A stretch of DNA of 64,000 bases from Molanna angustata (Eukaryota > Arthropoda > Insecta > Trichoptera > Molannidae): the NCBI GenBank assembly GCA_963576475.1, contig OY754973.1, forward strand, positions 10,764,552 to 10,828,551, written 5' to 3'. Every line of letters starts with the position of its first letter. Within the stretch, counting starts at the first letter, position 1. The translations under genes were made by a program, and so were the position numbers. This document shows positions 1 to 12,200 of this stretch, piece by piece. A model generated the notes under the pieces. It did not search any database and was not told the DNA's origin. It saw only the letters and a list, made by a program, of their open reading frames with translations.

Positions 1-2399
1 GGCTAAACGCTCAGTGATCAAGCGTTTACTTCCGAGGACGGTAGATAACTGATCAGATAACTAGCAGATAATTATTGATATGCCACGAGAAAAGGGTCGG
101 CGTAAAGTATAAGATGAATGACGAATAGGTATTAGAGCACCGGCAAGCAGTATAGGCGTAGAAGATATAGTAATCAAAGATTAAACGCAAGGATAGACGC
201 GGGGTAGATGAACTATCGCCGTAAGCGATAGGCTAAAAAAAAATTAGTTTTTTTTTAAAGTGTCTTGGGAAGAAGAAGATAAGTAGTATAAGAAATTTAA
301 GAGCGAGGTGTAATGAGGAAATCATAAGGAAGATTAGTAGGTAATTATGTTGGCCGACCAATAATCTAAGTGCGGACGCGCATTATCGAATTAGGTATAA
401 ATAGGTAACCGAGGGAGGAATGCTATTGATCAGGCGTTTGCCCCGGCGATAAGTGAGAAGAATATAACTGATCAGTCGAATAACGTATAAGTTAGGTATG
501 GTAGTATACCTAAAGAAGATTTTACAAGATAACATAGGAATACTCATGAGTAATGCGATATGTGAAATTGAATGGAATAGTATAAAAACTAAGGTTATTA
601 ATGTCTTTTTGAATTTAATTTTATAACGTGCGGCAGGATAACGAAATAAACTAAGAACAAGTGAAGTTAATGGGTTTATGATAAACCGCCACTAACGATG
701 TAAGAGTTAATAGGTATAACGCGTATAGGTATATAAGAACAATAAGTATTGATTGAGGAATTAGTAAGAGAAAAGCGTTGCATGGAATTGAGAAGGTAGA
801 ATTAGATCGTTTAGCTAGCGATCCGATCAGCATATTAGAAAAAGGGTTATGAAAGGAACGCGAATTGAGGTCTTGAGGAGATATTTCATGAACGTAAGAG
901 CAGGTAATGATCAGGAAAAGACGAGAGTAGAAAACTATGATGTTAGGGAAATAGCTTAGAAATACGATACGAACGCCCAAGGCCAGACGTTGTATCGGCG
1001 ATGGATATCAATTGAGTGGCCAAGAAAAGGACGAATTTAAAGTTATATAGGATTAGGCAGAGTGTGCGAGGAAAAATATTATGTTGTTAGACGAGTTAGG
1101 AAGATCAGGAATTAATAAGTGGGAGGGATGACGACCCACCTTATTATATTATACAGTAGTAAAGTGCGCGGGAGCAGGTTATAAGTTAATCGTTAGATAT
1201 CGGCAAGAAGTATCGTAAATATGTTGAGTCAGGACGAATACTCAGTAGGTGAGATGCGGGAACGGGAGGAGGTCGATCTGCGTGTGCACTCTCTCTCCTG
1301 GAGGGAGATCGCGAGGTTTTAGTCGGGGAACGAACCCATGAAGGGATTAATTATCAAGACTTAGGCATGGGTATGTTAAGGGGGTTTGAGCCTGAATGTT
1401 AAAGGCGCCTCAGATAGTACCAAGGAATGAGAATGGAAGGGCCTGTAGTGCCGTATATGAAGGAAAAGGAAAGGAACGGAATAAATCGCGATATTATAAT
1501 ATTACATAGGTATATATTTATATATTTTTATTTATATAGGACGATAGGCTTGCGGACAAGCTAGTTTGCCGGGGTGGGCCGGACGGTCACCCACGGAGTA
1601 TATCTCCAACCGGTGGGGCTAACTAGGCACAAGCGGTGATTAGTAAGGAAAAAAGGAAGGCTTAGGGGAAATGATCAGGGAAATACCTCGGGGGAACGAG
1701 ATGCATGTCCAGCAGGTAATTAATCGATCTATTGGGTATCCGCTGGCGCCGCACGCAGAGACGTACCTCGGAGTACGAGGCGAAGGCAGGCGTAGAGGTA
1801 GTTAAGAGGAGAGGAAAGGACCGCAGTGGAGCCGAAATGGGGTTAAATAGTAAATCTGCATCAGGGGTACCGAAGTCACGAGTCGCGGACGCAAGGTTCC
1901 GGGAAAAAGAACCCCGGAGACGGAGGAAAGGCAGAGAAAACGGGTAAATGGACGCCGCGGTGATTTTGGTTCAAGAAGGATGGGGTGGTTTGATATATCC
2001 AACATGGATAGGTATTTGAACAAAATCACGCGTCGGGTCTCAGACACTAGAGACGTGCATATTTCGCAGAATCCTGCGTAGGTGGTATGTTGGTTTAGCC
2101 CCGGAGAACCTTGTCGGTCGCAAGGAAGTGCCAGGCAGGACGCAATAACTTATAATTGACACATATGGATATCTTGGCTGGTCCATGGGAACACGCCAAC
2201 GGTCGAGACATCGAAATGCGACATGGGCGTACCGAAATATTTTGGGTAATCAGAAAAATAGAAGCGGGAACAAGTCTTAAGAAAAATTGCTTCTGACATA
2301 GGAGAATGCTTTCAGAAGAAATTTGCGAGTAATCGCTGGATCCTATTCAATAGAATGGGATATAGCTAATTAGTGTCGGGTGATAATTAACGAAATGAC
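1..2399. other. Purine-rich noncoding region
   Basis: I see no protein-coding region here; open frames are below about 85 codons and have no recognisable motifs. The + strand is clearly richer in A and G than in C and T, and CG dinucleotides are common, unlike the AT-rich DNA after 14 kb. Two diverged stretches, about 8-57 and 423-475, share a scaffold in the same order (GATCA, GCGTTT, ATAACTGATCAG), which suggests an old duplication. The composition would fit noncoding parts of an old retroelement, but this is inference. Confidence 0.5.
211..256. repeat. Two adjacent short hairpins
   Basis: A perfect 7-bp inverted repeat (CTATCGC, loop CGTAA, GCGATAG) is followed after three bases by an A-run, TTAG and a T-run that can fold back on itself. 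It resembles a stem plus T-tract terminator in shape only. In a eukaryotic genome no function should be assumed. Confidence 0.5.
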
Positions 2400-2675
2400 A
2401 ATAAGTAAATAATTAATCGGTAAATAATTTAATTACCCATAAGTTATAATTTGGCGGCATAAATAGGAAATCAACAGACAAGCTCACCGTGAATAATAAA
2501 AATAATTTCGGTATTTTTAATTTTGGTTTGAGAAAACAATAAGTAAATAATTAATCGGTAAATAATTTAATTACCCAAAAGTTATAATTTGGCGGCATAA
2601 ATAAGAAATCAACAGACAAGCTCACCGTGAATAATAAAAATATTTTCGGTATTTTTAATTTTTGTTTGAGAAAAC
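2400..2675. repeat. 138-bp tandem duplication
   Basis: Two head-to-tail copies of a 138-bp unit occupy 2400-2537 and 2538-2675. I count about four differences, roughly 97% identity, so the duplication is fairly recent. The unit is AT-rich with a GGCGGC core near its middle and contains no coding sequence. Confidence 0.9.
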
Positions 2676-5640
2676 ACAGAGATGTTTCGTATTGAACAAC
2701 ATCAAACGACCAAGTAGGTAGAGCTAGTTACGCCACTGGAATGTCCGTTGGAGAAAGGTGTCAGATTTCGCGAGCCGCTCTAACGGATACGATAAATCAG
2801 AAATTAGACGGACGGCGATGTGGCCCGGCAAATCTAGTTCGTGGGAACGCATGTGAGTCCAGACGGTGTTCGGTCACTAGATCACTAGACCACCCCAAGG
2901 TATCATAGGGTAGGACACATAAATTTGAATGAGACCAGACAAGGAAATATAAGTAGAGGTAGCCAGGGCTTACCCACTGTCGAATCGTTGCGGACCGAAA
3001 GGAGATAGAAAACAGGAAAATTGATTTATTTATTTAATTATTTTAATTTCGGGAACAATACCTACATATTTAACAGTAAACAAAATTAAATAAATTAATG
3101 AGCTGGGGAGTAAGCCAATTACGTGAATGTAGAAATAAACACGTAAGTAAACCAACAGAGTGATGGCTGAAAGAAAAATTACCGATAGGTATAGGGTAAT
3201 AAATACGTAAATAAATAACTAACGCAATCGGAGAAAAGAGATACGAAAAAATAAGTAAACGTAGGAAGTGGTAGACAACCATTTCAGAGGATAAACGGCT
3301 AGATAAACAAATAAATAAATAAAGAATCGAATGATTAAATAACCCAGGAAAGAAATGAGAGCATGAATAAAATAAAAAAACCTCCCGGTAATAAGGACCT
3401 AACACTAGAAGGTTAAGACCCAGTAACGAGTGAAATAGAAATTTAACTCAACCTATTCTTCGCACTACGAAAAAATAAAAACAAAAGAAAAAAAACTACA
3501 GTCGAAAAGATCACGACCCTAGGTTTAATATCTAAATCATCCTCAGAATACCGACATGTATCGATGTTTTTTTTTTCGCGCGGGTACCTACGACCCGGTC
3601 CGAAAGTACCAAGCTGCATACCTAGAATAATATCCCAGGATATTCACAAAAACCTCGATTCAAGAGAGACCAAATTAATAGCGACGTTCTAGGACTATGA
3701 AAATTATACGAATAAAAAAAGGACTTAGCATGTATACACAGACGAATTTTAACTTTTAACTATACATACATACCTACGTACATACTTACAGACCAACACG
3801 CCATGGCCCTCACGGGGTAGGCAAAGAGAACCGAACGCCGCATTTTTCCACCTTGACACACATTCATCGCCTCAGCAACATTCATACATCGTCGGAGACA
3901 TGTTCGTCTGTGGTTCACGTTTCTTGCACTTTCATCTTTAAAAATATCGTCTACATGGTCGTGCCAACCCATCTAAATGTGTTAACTTTAATTCTGTTAA
4001 TTACATCTTTCGGTATCTTACTTTCTTTCCTTGTATCTTCGTTCTGAACTCTGTCATACACCGTTCTGTTACAAAATTACCTACAAATTTTCCTACGACG
4101 GTATCAAGCAGTAGGACGGTAATTATTCTGGCATTATTTTTTTTCAACACAAAAATAAATACATACTTCATACATACGCACATCTAAATTACTGCAACCT
4201 ACCACAAAATCTTACAAAATTAACTAACACCAAGACGAATTGAAATAATAGGACTGATTTATATACCTAACGTTACTCTGGGACCGGCTTACATAGCCTA
4301 GTAGAGTAGCCTAATCCACAAATTAAAATATAGGTATAAATGTATACACTTACGACATACTTTAACCTTTTTTAAATTATAGTATAACTTATAATTTTAT
4401 TTACTACGGTAGAAAGTTATATTATGTTAATTGTTATTGTGATACTTGAAAAAAAAAAGGATTTTAGTAAATAAATAGAAATTAACAATAAGTAAATAAT
4501 ACCAGGCGATACCATGACGGTCATTGCGTTACCTTGGGTAGGCAGGGAGAACCGAACGCCGGAATTCTCCCTCGACGCGGTTATGAAATTCTTATATAAC
4601 CCATATCCGAGATCAGGTGATAGGTGATTATCTGATCGTATGTACTTCCCATATAGGCTATAAGCTATTATGCGCAGAAATATTTGGGCATTCATGCCTG
4701 TGTCTGAGCTGACTTAATTAAAATAAAATAAAATAAGTTGGTGGTTACGGACAGCGGAGGTTTCCATTCTGGTTATTATCAGTATAATAAGGTGGTTTTT
4801 AAATAGGTATTTTAAATATGCGCCAGCCGCTCAGAGGAGACGAGAGCTTTCGTTTCAATACTAGGGGAGACATCTAGCGAAAAATTCGATCAGCTTCGGG
4901 AAGCGCTCTGCTCGACCGACTGTCATAGGTCAGAGACAGCGCGCGAAACTCTATAGATGGCACGAAAAAAAATAAGCCGAGGAAAATCTGAAAGGGGAGG
5001 AAATTGGCGCGAGGGGAGAATATTAAATTAATAATAATAAAAGGGAAGAAAATTGAAGTACAATAAGTTGATTTACGTCCGTAGGGGATACTTTCGCGCT
5101 TTGGTTCGGGACTCTGATGCAGATCGTTTAGCTGAGGTTAGTAAGCTTGGGGCGCAGGGAAAAGCTTCGCGTCTCGACATACAGAGGGCGAATAGCGATA
5201 AAGATAGGAAAATGATTTTCTCCTTGAGAAAATTCGATTCTTTTTTCTCCAAGCTTCGAAGAAAATTATGGCAGTCATCGAGGTAATAAGAATGAGTTGT
5301 TTTATAAAAAGAAAATGTACCTACGGGAACTTATATTAATTTATGTAACATAGTTAGGATTGGTAGGGCGAAAAGAAAGGAATAAAATAATGATTTTTGT
5401 CAATAAAATTGAAATAAAATAATGCTATTGTCAAGGAGAATAAAATAGTTGTTGGGAAGTACCATAATTTTATGTTCCTACAACATATCAGTGTCTAAAT
5501 AATTTTGTGTGTTGGGTAATATAGTTAATCAGGGTTGGAAATACCTACCTATAGGCACACATTTCTGTATGGAGAAATTATAATGTTATGTTGCTCTGAT
5601 CATGTAAATAGTCCATAAGAAGTGTATAAGTGTATAAGAT
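2676..5640. other. Noncoding region with a dispersed 26-bp motif
   Basis: No gene is recognisable. Around 3000-3420 the + strand is rich in AAATA-type repeats, which creates a meaningless hydrophobic open frame on the other strand. A 26-bp motif starting GGGTAGGCA and ending GAACGCCG occurs at 3815-3840 and again at 4536-4561 with two differences, probably from a dispersed repeat family. A 77-codon frame at 5053-5286 has no recognisable domain and is not called. Confidence 0.5.
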
Positions 5641-5720
5641 GAAAAAAAAGAAAAAGTGTATGTGTAACGAAAATTAAAAAGAAAAAAAAGAAAAAGTGTA
5701 TGTGTAACGAAAATTAAAAA
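5641..5720. repeat. 40-bp perfect tandem duplication
   Basis: Positions 5641-5680 and 5681-5720 are identical 40-bp copies of an A-rich unit containing GTGTATGTGTAACG. A partial third copy, an A-rich run, follows. Confidence 0.95.
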
Positions 5721-6973
5721 AAAAAAAAGAAAACATAGTGCGTGAACTTTGGCGCGAAAAATCAGTGCGTCCGTACGGGAACACAGGGACAGCCGAGGAA
5801 CTAGGGGGGAGGAGCTGGCGGGACGAATACCGCCGGTCAATATTAGCGACCGCACGGGATGATCTGGAGCATTCCGATTTCGTCATCGCAACAGTAACAG
5901 TCTTCTCTCTTGTTCGCGGGTCTCGCCAGCTAGACCAAGTACCAACGATTCTACCCAACCGTCGTGGACGCATAGCAAATAAAATTTTACAAAGTACTTT
6001 ACTATAAACCAGTGAATCAGACCAGCAAGGAAGGAGCCCATTTCAAACATTAAAATTTATATCAGGGCATACGCGGTCGTTACGGTCTACTACAGACTCG
6101 CTCTGGCGAGGTCCCGCGGACGGAGAGAGGCCAACCTACCAGGTTTTATTTCACATTATTTTGTATGTCCACTGAGTCCATTATACTCCACCCAATTGGA
6201 GGGCCATTTTTCCCGCCCTGCCAAGAAGACAACGGCAAGCACCTCTTTTGGAAAAGAGGCCCTGCCCAGGAGACATCCACGCCGCCTCTGGGATAGGAGG
6301 CAATTCGAGGATCATTGTCGCCGCCTCTGGAGAGGCCGCCCACGAGGATCACCAGCCATCGCCTCACAGGAGGCCAATACTGCCCTGTTCTAATTTTCGT
6401 TTCTTCACACTTCGACGTTCTCAACGTTCTTTTTTTTTCAAAGACTCCCTTCGTGTTTTGTTGTGTGCACACACATAGTTTTAAGTATACATTAAGATCT
6501 TAGTATAAGTCCTAGTATTTAGAAAACATTGTCTCTTAGTTTGTAATGTCGTTGTGTGCCTAGATGCTAGTAAATTTTAGTTAACTGAATTGATTTTTTT
6601 CTTCTCTCTCATAGACAATCCCAATCTGAAGCCTGTTTTAATTATAGTTAGTAATTAGGTAATTTTAAGGTTTAATTTAAGTTTTAATTCCCGGGGAGGA
6701 ATCACAGCGACGGCTTGCACCCGATAGCTGGCCGGGCAAACCAACTAGTGGGCGGCGAAGGGCGGCTACCGCCCTGAGCCTAGCAAGTCGTCGAAATCGG
6801 CTGTGCCGATACTCTAGTGCCACCTCAGTGTGAGCACTGAATAAGAAAATAGTTCCCGACAAAATCAATACCCAATTTTCATTTTCAAAAAAATATTTAA
6901 ATAATTATCAACAACCTCGCAACACCTTCCGACCTTCCCACTTTCCGTCTTTTAAACTCCCCCCGGTGTATTA
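5721..6973. other. GC-richer noncoding stretch before the gypsy element
   Basis: This stretch has several short open frames on both strands, none with a recognisable motif. It contains CpG-rich patches near 5750-5950, 6060-6130, 6180-6380 and 6700-6830. The phrase CGCCGCCTCTGG occurs twice near 6280-6335. It may be the remnant of a noncoding retroelement into which the 6974-14386 element inserted. I see no LTR pair or primer site to support that. Confidence 0.4.
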
Positions 6974-8122
6974 GTAGCATAGAAGCCAGACATCTATTAT
7001 TTTGTTTCAACAAAATACCTTGATTCTTGGAAAACTTTCTCTTATAATGGTTTTATCATATTAACGGGTCTTTGGGTCCTTAATGTGTTTAAACAATGCT
7101 TATATTTTGTAAATATGTCATTTCTAATAATTTTATATTCAATGCATATTCCTGGAACTTTATACTTTCTAACTTGGTAGGTGAAATGGAGGCTTCCTAT
7201 TGGTAGATGGTAGAATGCGCCCCGCCGCGCGGTGGGGTAGCTCCTCCCCCCCCCCCGTCTCCAGCGGTGGACGCGATAGCTGGTTTGAATCAGTATTTGA
7301 GTGGACGCTTGGTCGGGATATACGAATTTTAACTCACGCGTACGAAAGATAACTTATATATATTTTTTAAAACAAACGTAGACCGCGAACGTTGAAAGAG
7401 AAAATCTTATCTCTGCGAGGCGTCTGCTTGAAGCTCAGCATTAAATTTCATATTTGCATGGTAGTGCATAAGTGTGTTTCAGGTCCATACATAACCAACG
7501 AGGGGTGAATTTAAGATAGTTTAAGTTACTATTACAAATAACTTTTAAGAATAAACATAACTTAAATAATCGTATAATAGTGAATAAGTGTGTTTCAGGT
7601 CCATATATCCAACGAGGGGTGAATTTAAGATAGTTTTAAGTTATTTTCAATTAATAAAAAGTGATATTATGTAGTGTAAGTGTTTCATCTATAGACCCGG
7701 AACGAGAGCAGCGGTTGGTAAGATCTTTCTGATTTATTATTATTTGTTTTCTTTGCTCTGAACGTTTCGTTTCGTAATTCATTTTAGCAAAATTGACATC
7801 AATATTACACGTGCATTTCATGTATTTGATTATTCTTTTCAGCACTATTATTCTCTGTTCCACGTGTATTTCCTGTATTTAATAATTCTTTTCAGCGGCC
7901 GTCATCACTGGTTTTTCTAATTTATTTTCTTTTTTAATTTTACAGCAATTTTTATTAACCGATAATTACTATTACGCGTGTATTTCTGTCAATTTAAGCA
8001 TTGTTTTATTTTATACGCTCAACACGTTCTTTCGTCTCCACCATATTTAATTATTGTATTGACTAGCCGGCATGTAAACACCTTTATCAACGCTCTTCTT
8101 TGTTATATGCGATAACAATTTG
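6974..8122 (+). repeat. 5' LTR of gypsy-type element
   Basis: This copy matches 13238-14386 over 1149 bp, starting GTAGCATAG and ending GATAACAATTTG. Differences I noticed include T/C near 7215, G/A near 7702, A/T near 7797 and G/C near 7865. The LTR has internal repeats: a segment of about 60 bp containing GTGTTTCAGGTCCATA occurs near 7470 and again near 7585, and a motif of about 35 bp ending TTCTTTTCAGC occurs near 7842 and 7897. The last two bases overlap the primer site, so the true end may be 8120. Confidence 0.92.
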
Positions 8123-8138
8123 GCGCCCAACGTGGGGC
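8121..8138 (+). other. tRNA-Lys primer-binding site
   Basis: The sequence TGGCGCCCAACGTGGGGC directly follows the 5' LTR. It is complementary to the 3' end of an insect tRNA-Lys with its CCA tail, as I know that tRNA. It would prime minus-strand synthesis by the element's reverse transcriptase. Confidence 0.85.
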
Positions 8139-8228
8139 CATTTTTAAAAACAGTAGTTTTTATCGAACCACCCTGAGGTTTTGAGCGTTTACTTTTCGTT
8201 TGTTTTTTTCTCGTATTAACAAAAAAAA

Positions 8229-9248
8229 ATGTTATTTCAACTTATTTTTCGTTTATTCAAATATCTTATTTTCGGAGTAGTAGAGCGCGAAAACGATGGC
8301 GGCGGAGGAGATAGTAGACGGGTTACTAGGGCAAGAACAAATGATAATGTTAGCCGCGATTTTCCAGAACCCCCAAGAAACGATAGCCCGGGAATTGAAC
8401 ATTTATTCCCATATTTACAACGTCGCGAACTGGAAGATACGTTCAGCGGTCTTCCAGAAGAAGACCCTGTTTTATTTATCACGGCATGCGAAGCGTTTTT
8501 CGGCCACATGTTTTGTTCTCCTGCGTCAATGGTCGGCCGTGCGTCTCAGAGGTTGCGAGGAGAAGCCAAGCGTTGGTGGTCTCCTCATGCGCAGGGTAAA
8601 TGGACATGGGATGAATTCAAAGGTTTTTTAATTGGTAGATACGGAATAGACGTTGCCCGGTCTTCGCTTATGGCTAATTATTATGGTGACCGTCAGCGTG
8701 CGGATGAGGGTGGAATCGCATTCCTTAAGCGGAAGGAAGCGGTTCATATGCGGCTCTTTGGAACGGCTCCGTCGGATGCTACATGTGCTGACTTAATATA
8801 TCTGATGAGAGACACGTATCGCAGTATTTTAGACGTTGGAGTGATTTTCGGAAATTTTACGTTCACGTCGCTTAAAGAAAAAGTTATGATGATTGATTTC
8901 CCCCGACAAACGTTGTTTCAGCCAGTTGCCGAACGTAATCATGAAAATAGGAATACCCAACGTGACAATTCGTGCGAAAGCGGTAATAACTATAATACCT
9001 CAACGTACCGGCAGGATAATTATAATATACGTCCAAACAACCGTAATGCGAATTCGCGCCCTAATAATAATAGCCCAGTAAATAACAGAAAACAGTTACC
9101 AAAATGTCAATTTTGCCCTGGTCGTCATTTTAATAAAGATTGCGTGGAAAGAAACGAGTTTATCGCATCGGCATCGGGAAACGCTCGCCGCCCCGACAGG
9201 AACACAAATTACGGACCTCGACCTGTCGCGGGCTCCCGAAAAAATTAA
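8229..9248 (+). CDS. gag: Gag protein of the gypsy-type element
   Basis: A 339-codon frame starting about 90 bases after the primer site. The first half looks like a retrotransposon capsid (for example LRGEAKRWW and a following tryptophan-rich stretch). The C-terminal part is rich in Asn and Arg and has one zinc knuckle, CQFCPGRHFNKDC (CX2CX3HX4C), at about residues 294-306. It should form virus-like particles and bind the element's RNA. The frame ends at a TAA immediately after a slippery sequence, and pol lies in the -1 frame. The first ATG of the frame is assumed as start. It appears undamaged. Confidence 0.88.
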   Translation: MLFQLIFRLFKYLIFGVVERENDGGGGDSRRVTRARTNDNVSRDFPEPPRNDSPGIEHLFPYLQRRELEDTFSGLPEEDPVLFITACEAFFGHMFCSPASMVGRASQRLRGEAKRWWSPHAQGKWTWDEFKGFLIGRYGIDVARSSLMANYYGDRQRADEGGIAFLKRKEAVHMRLFGTAPSDATCADLIYLMRDTYRSILDVGVIFGNFTFTSLKEKVMMIDFPRQTLFQPVAERNHENRNTQRDNSCESGNNYNTSTYRQDNYNIRPNNRNANSRPNNNSPVNNRKQLPKCQFCPGRHFNKDCVERNEFIASASGNARRPDRNTNYGPRPVAGSRKN

Positions 9249-9267
9249 ACCTGCGTTCCACCAGGTT
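9239..9267 (+). promoter_or_regulatory. -1 ribosomal frameshift site at gag stop
   Basis: In gag frame the end reads CGA AAA AAT TAA, so the heptamer A AAA AAT directly precedes the stop. It fits the X XXY YYZ rule for -1 slippage. Slipping back one base continues in the pol frame with no stop. A possible stem-loop, AACCTG (9248-9253) with CAGGTT (9262-9267), starts only 2 bases after the heptamer, closer than usual. Function is inferred from frame arrangement and motif. Confidence 0.75.
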
Positions 9268-12200
9268 AACAAACGTGGAACTGGCGCCCTGTACTGATAA
9301 TGAGAATGCTATTAATATGATTGAGTCTGTTGATGAAGTAATTGTAGAAAGAGACGATCAAAAATCTGTAGGTTTTACTGTGATGGTGGTAGAAGCTGAT
9401 GTGCGTAGAGAGGATGATGACGAGGATAGCCTTGAGACCGTGGAGGCTAATAATGAGAAGATTGAATCTGTTGATGAAGTAATGGTAGAAATAGGCGATC
9501 AAAACTCTGTAGGTTTTACTGAGATGGTGGTAGAGGCTGATGTGCATAGAGAAGATGATGAGGATAGCATTGAAACCGCGGAGGCTAATAATGAGAAGGC
9601 AGGTTACATACGAGATAGTTCGAAATTCGCGTCGGAGGTAGAGTTGGTAGATGTGTTGAACGATAGGGATTTGATAGTTGCGTCAGGTACATCGGATGTT
9701 GAGAAGCTGGTAGTTGCGTCAGAGAAGTTCGAAGAGAGGAAACCGGTTGTCGCGCCGGATCACGAATTAGGTACGACAGTAGTTGCGCTGGGTAGTAATG
9801 AGATGGCGAAAATGATGAGTAGGTACGAAGAGGAGTACAGTGACGGAATTTGCGAACTAGAACATAAAGTAGACGGTGTATGTGCGATTGGTAAAGTTAG
9901 CCTGCCACGGATAAGCGTGACGATCGAGGATCGTCTCTATGTAGCGTTAGTAGACTCTGCCGCCTCTCACAGTTTAATTCGTGCAGATTTAGTACACGAG
10001 TATAGAAGAAAATTTTGTGATTTAAAGAGTTTAAATCTTGCACATGTTTCGGCCAAAATGACGGTAGTAGCGAAAGCGGAAATAGACTGCTCGATAGCAG
10101 ACGTTAGGATGAAAAATGAATTTTTAGTAGTCGATGGCCTACGAGATGACGTAATATTAGGTATAGATTGGCTAATAGCGGAACACGGCGTGATTGATTT
10201 TATTCGTGGAGCATTGTATTTCGGCAAGAAGGAAAGGATTACGGCATATTTTCATTCGACGAAGCGTCAACCAAATTTAACTAACGTACAGTTACCAAAT
10301 ATTACGAACGACTTATCTAATGCGAAAAAAAATGAATTACATAAAATATTGCGAGAATTTAATGCTTTATTTACCCCATATGCAGGCCCTGCTCGCTTGC
10401 AACCGCACGTTATCCGGCTGAAAGATGAGACACCCATTCGTATCCCACCGTACCGTTTATCAGACGCTAAGAAACATAATTTACATAAACAAATCGAAGA
10501 AATGTTAACTGATGACGTAATCGAAGCGAGTAGATCTCCGTATTGTTTTCCTATCGTGATGGCTCCGAAAAAGGGAGATAATGATTATCGTATCTGTGTA
10601 GACTTCCGTCGGTTAAATGACGTCACTGAGGGCGAGGTCTCCACTTTACCGGTCATCCACGAAACATTAAAGGATCTCGGAAACGCAAAGATATTTTCCA
10701 CGTTAGATTTAACAAAGGGGTATTGGCAAGTGCCTCTCGATCCTGCTTCTAAACCATATACGGCATTTTCTACTCCTGACGGTGCGTTATATCAATTTAA
10801 GGTTATGCCCTTCGGACTTAAGGGAGCCCCGAGCTGCTTTCAGAAAGCGATGTGTCAGCAGGTTCTTGCCGGTTATTTAAGAGAATTTTGCATTGTATAT
10901 ATAGACGATATTGTAATCTATTCTTCTGACTGGGAGAGTCATCTTCATCACTTAAGACTGGTTTTTGAAAGGTTAGATCAGTTCGGGTTGAGATGCTCGC
11001 CTGATAAATGTAAATTAGCCACGTCAGAAATAGAGTATTTGGGACATGTTGTTACTGCGGAAGGAAATTATCCTCAAATGTCTCATTGCAAGGAGATTTT
11101 CTCTGCACCAGCTCCGCGAACTCGTAAAGAACTACGTGGCTTCTTAGGACTGTGTAATTGGTTACGAGAGTATGTACCGCGATTCTCTGAGATTGCTGCT
11201 CCGTTAACCGATTTATTAAAAGTTAATCGGCCGTATCGGTGGAATAGCCAAGCCGATACCGCTATGCGTAATATTAAGTTGGCTATGTCACAACCGTTAA
11301 AATTGTCACGACCCGATTTTAATCGCGAATTCATTTTACAAACAGACGCGAGTAAGTTAGGTATTGCGGCCGTATTATATCATCCACGCTCTGACGGAGA
11401 ACGGGATGTTATATCATATGCGAGTATGCGTTTTTCACCGGCCGAACAAAAATGGCATTCGAATGAGCAGGAAGCGTTTGCGGCCGTATGGGCCATTAAA
11501 AGATATCGTCCGTATTTAGAAGGACGATCGTTTAAGCTACGCACGGATAATAAAGCATTAACGTGGTTGAATACGGCGAAAAATGATAGGGCAAAGCTCA
11601 TCAGATGGGCACTCCTCTTACAGGAATTTGATTTTACAGTTGAACATTGTCCCGGTCGTAAAAATGAACTCCCTGATGCGTTATCCCGAAATCCCGAATC
11701 GTCCCCAATAGTAACGGAGGCAGACACAAAAGATTTAAGTCGCATGATGTACCCATCAACGGAAACGAATGAGATAACGGCACAAGTACATCAAACGGAA
11801 GATGAAACGGAGGTGACGGAGGACCAGCCGGACGCGGTTGAGTCATCCGACGATGTTGAGGTAGTAGATGTAAGTCTTGCGGAAGAAATACGGTTACGAC
11901 AGAAAAGAGATACCGACGTACAACGACGTATAAATAGGTTGCGTATATTATTATCTCGACCAAATACATCGACGGCACGTCACGAACAACAATATTTACG
12001 TGATTATGCGTTATTAGGTGATTATCTTTGGAGAAAATTTGCGGATGATGATATGCGTTTATTTGTACCCCGATCGATGGTTTTGAAGGTTATATCTACG
12101 TATCATGATAATCGTGTGGCAGGTCATCCCGGAGCTAAAGAAACGACTCGGGCTGCGGCACGCCATTTCTTTTGGCCGAACATGCGTACTGACGTTGAGC

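Noticed and set aside
211..256. Rho-independent-type terminator shape
   Set aside because: The hairpin plus T-run resembles one, but such terminators act in bacteria, and the surroundings are clearly eukaryotic.
1732..1947. 71-codon Arg/Glu-rich frame
   Set aside because: It reflects local purine richness; no domain, no neighbours, and an equally long frame on the opposite strand.
3070..3405. 111-codon minus-strand frame
   Set aside because: It is the complement of an A-rich stretch with AAATA repeats; the protein is low-complexity and has no domain.
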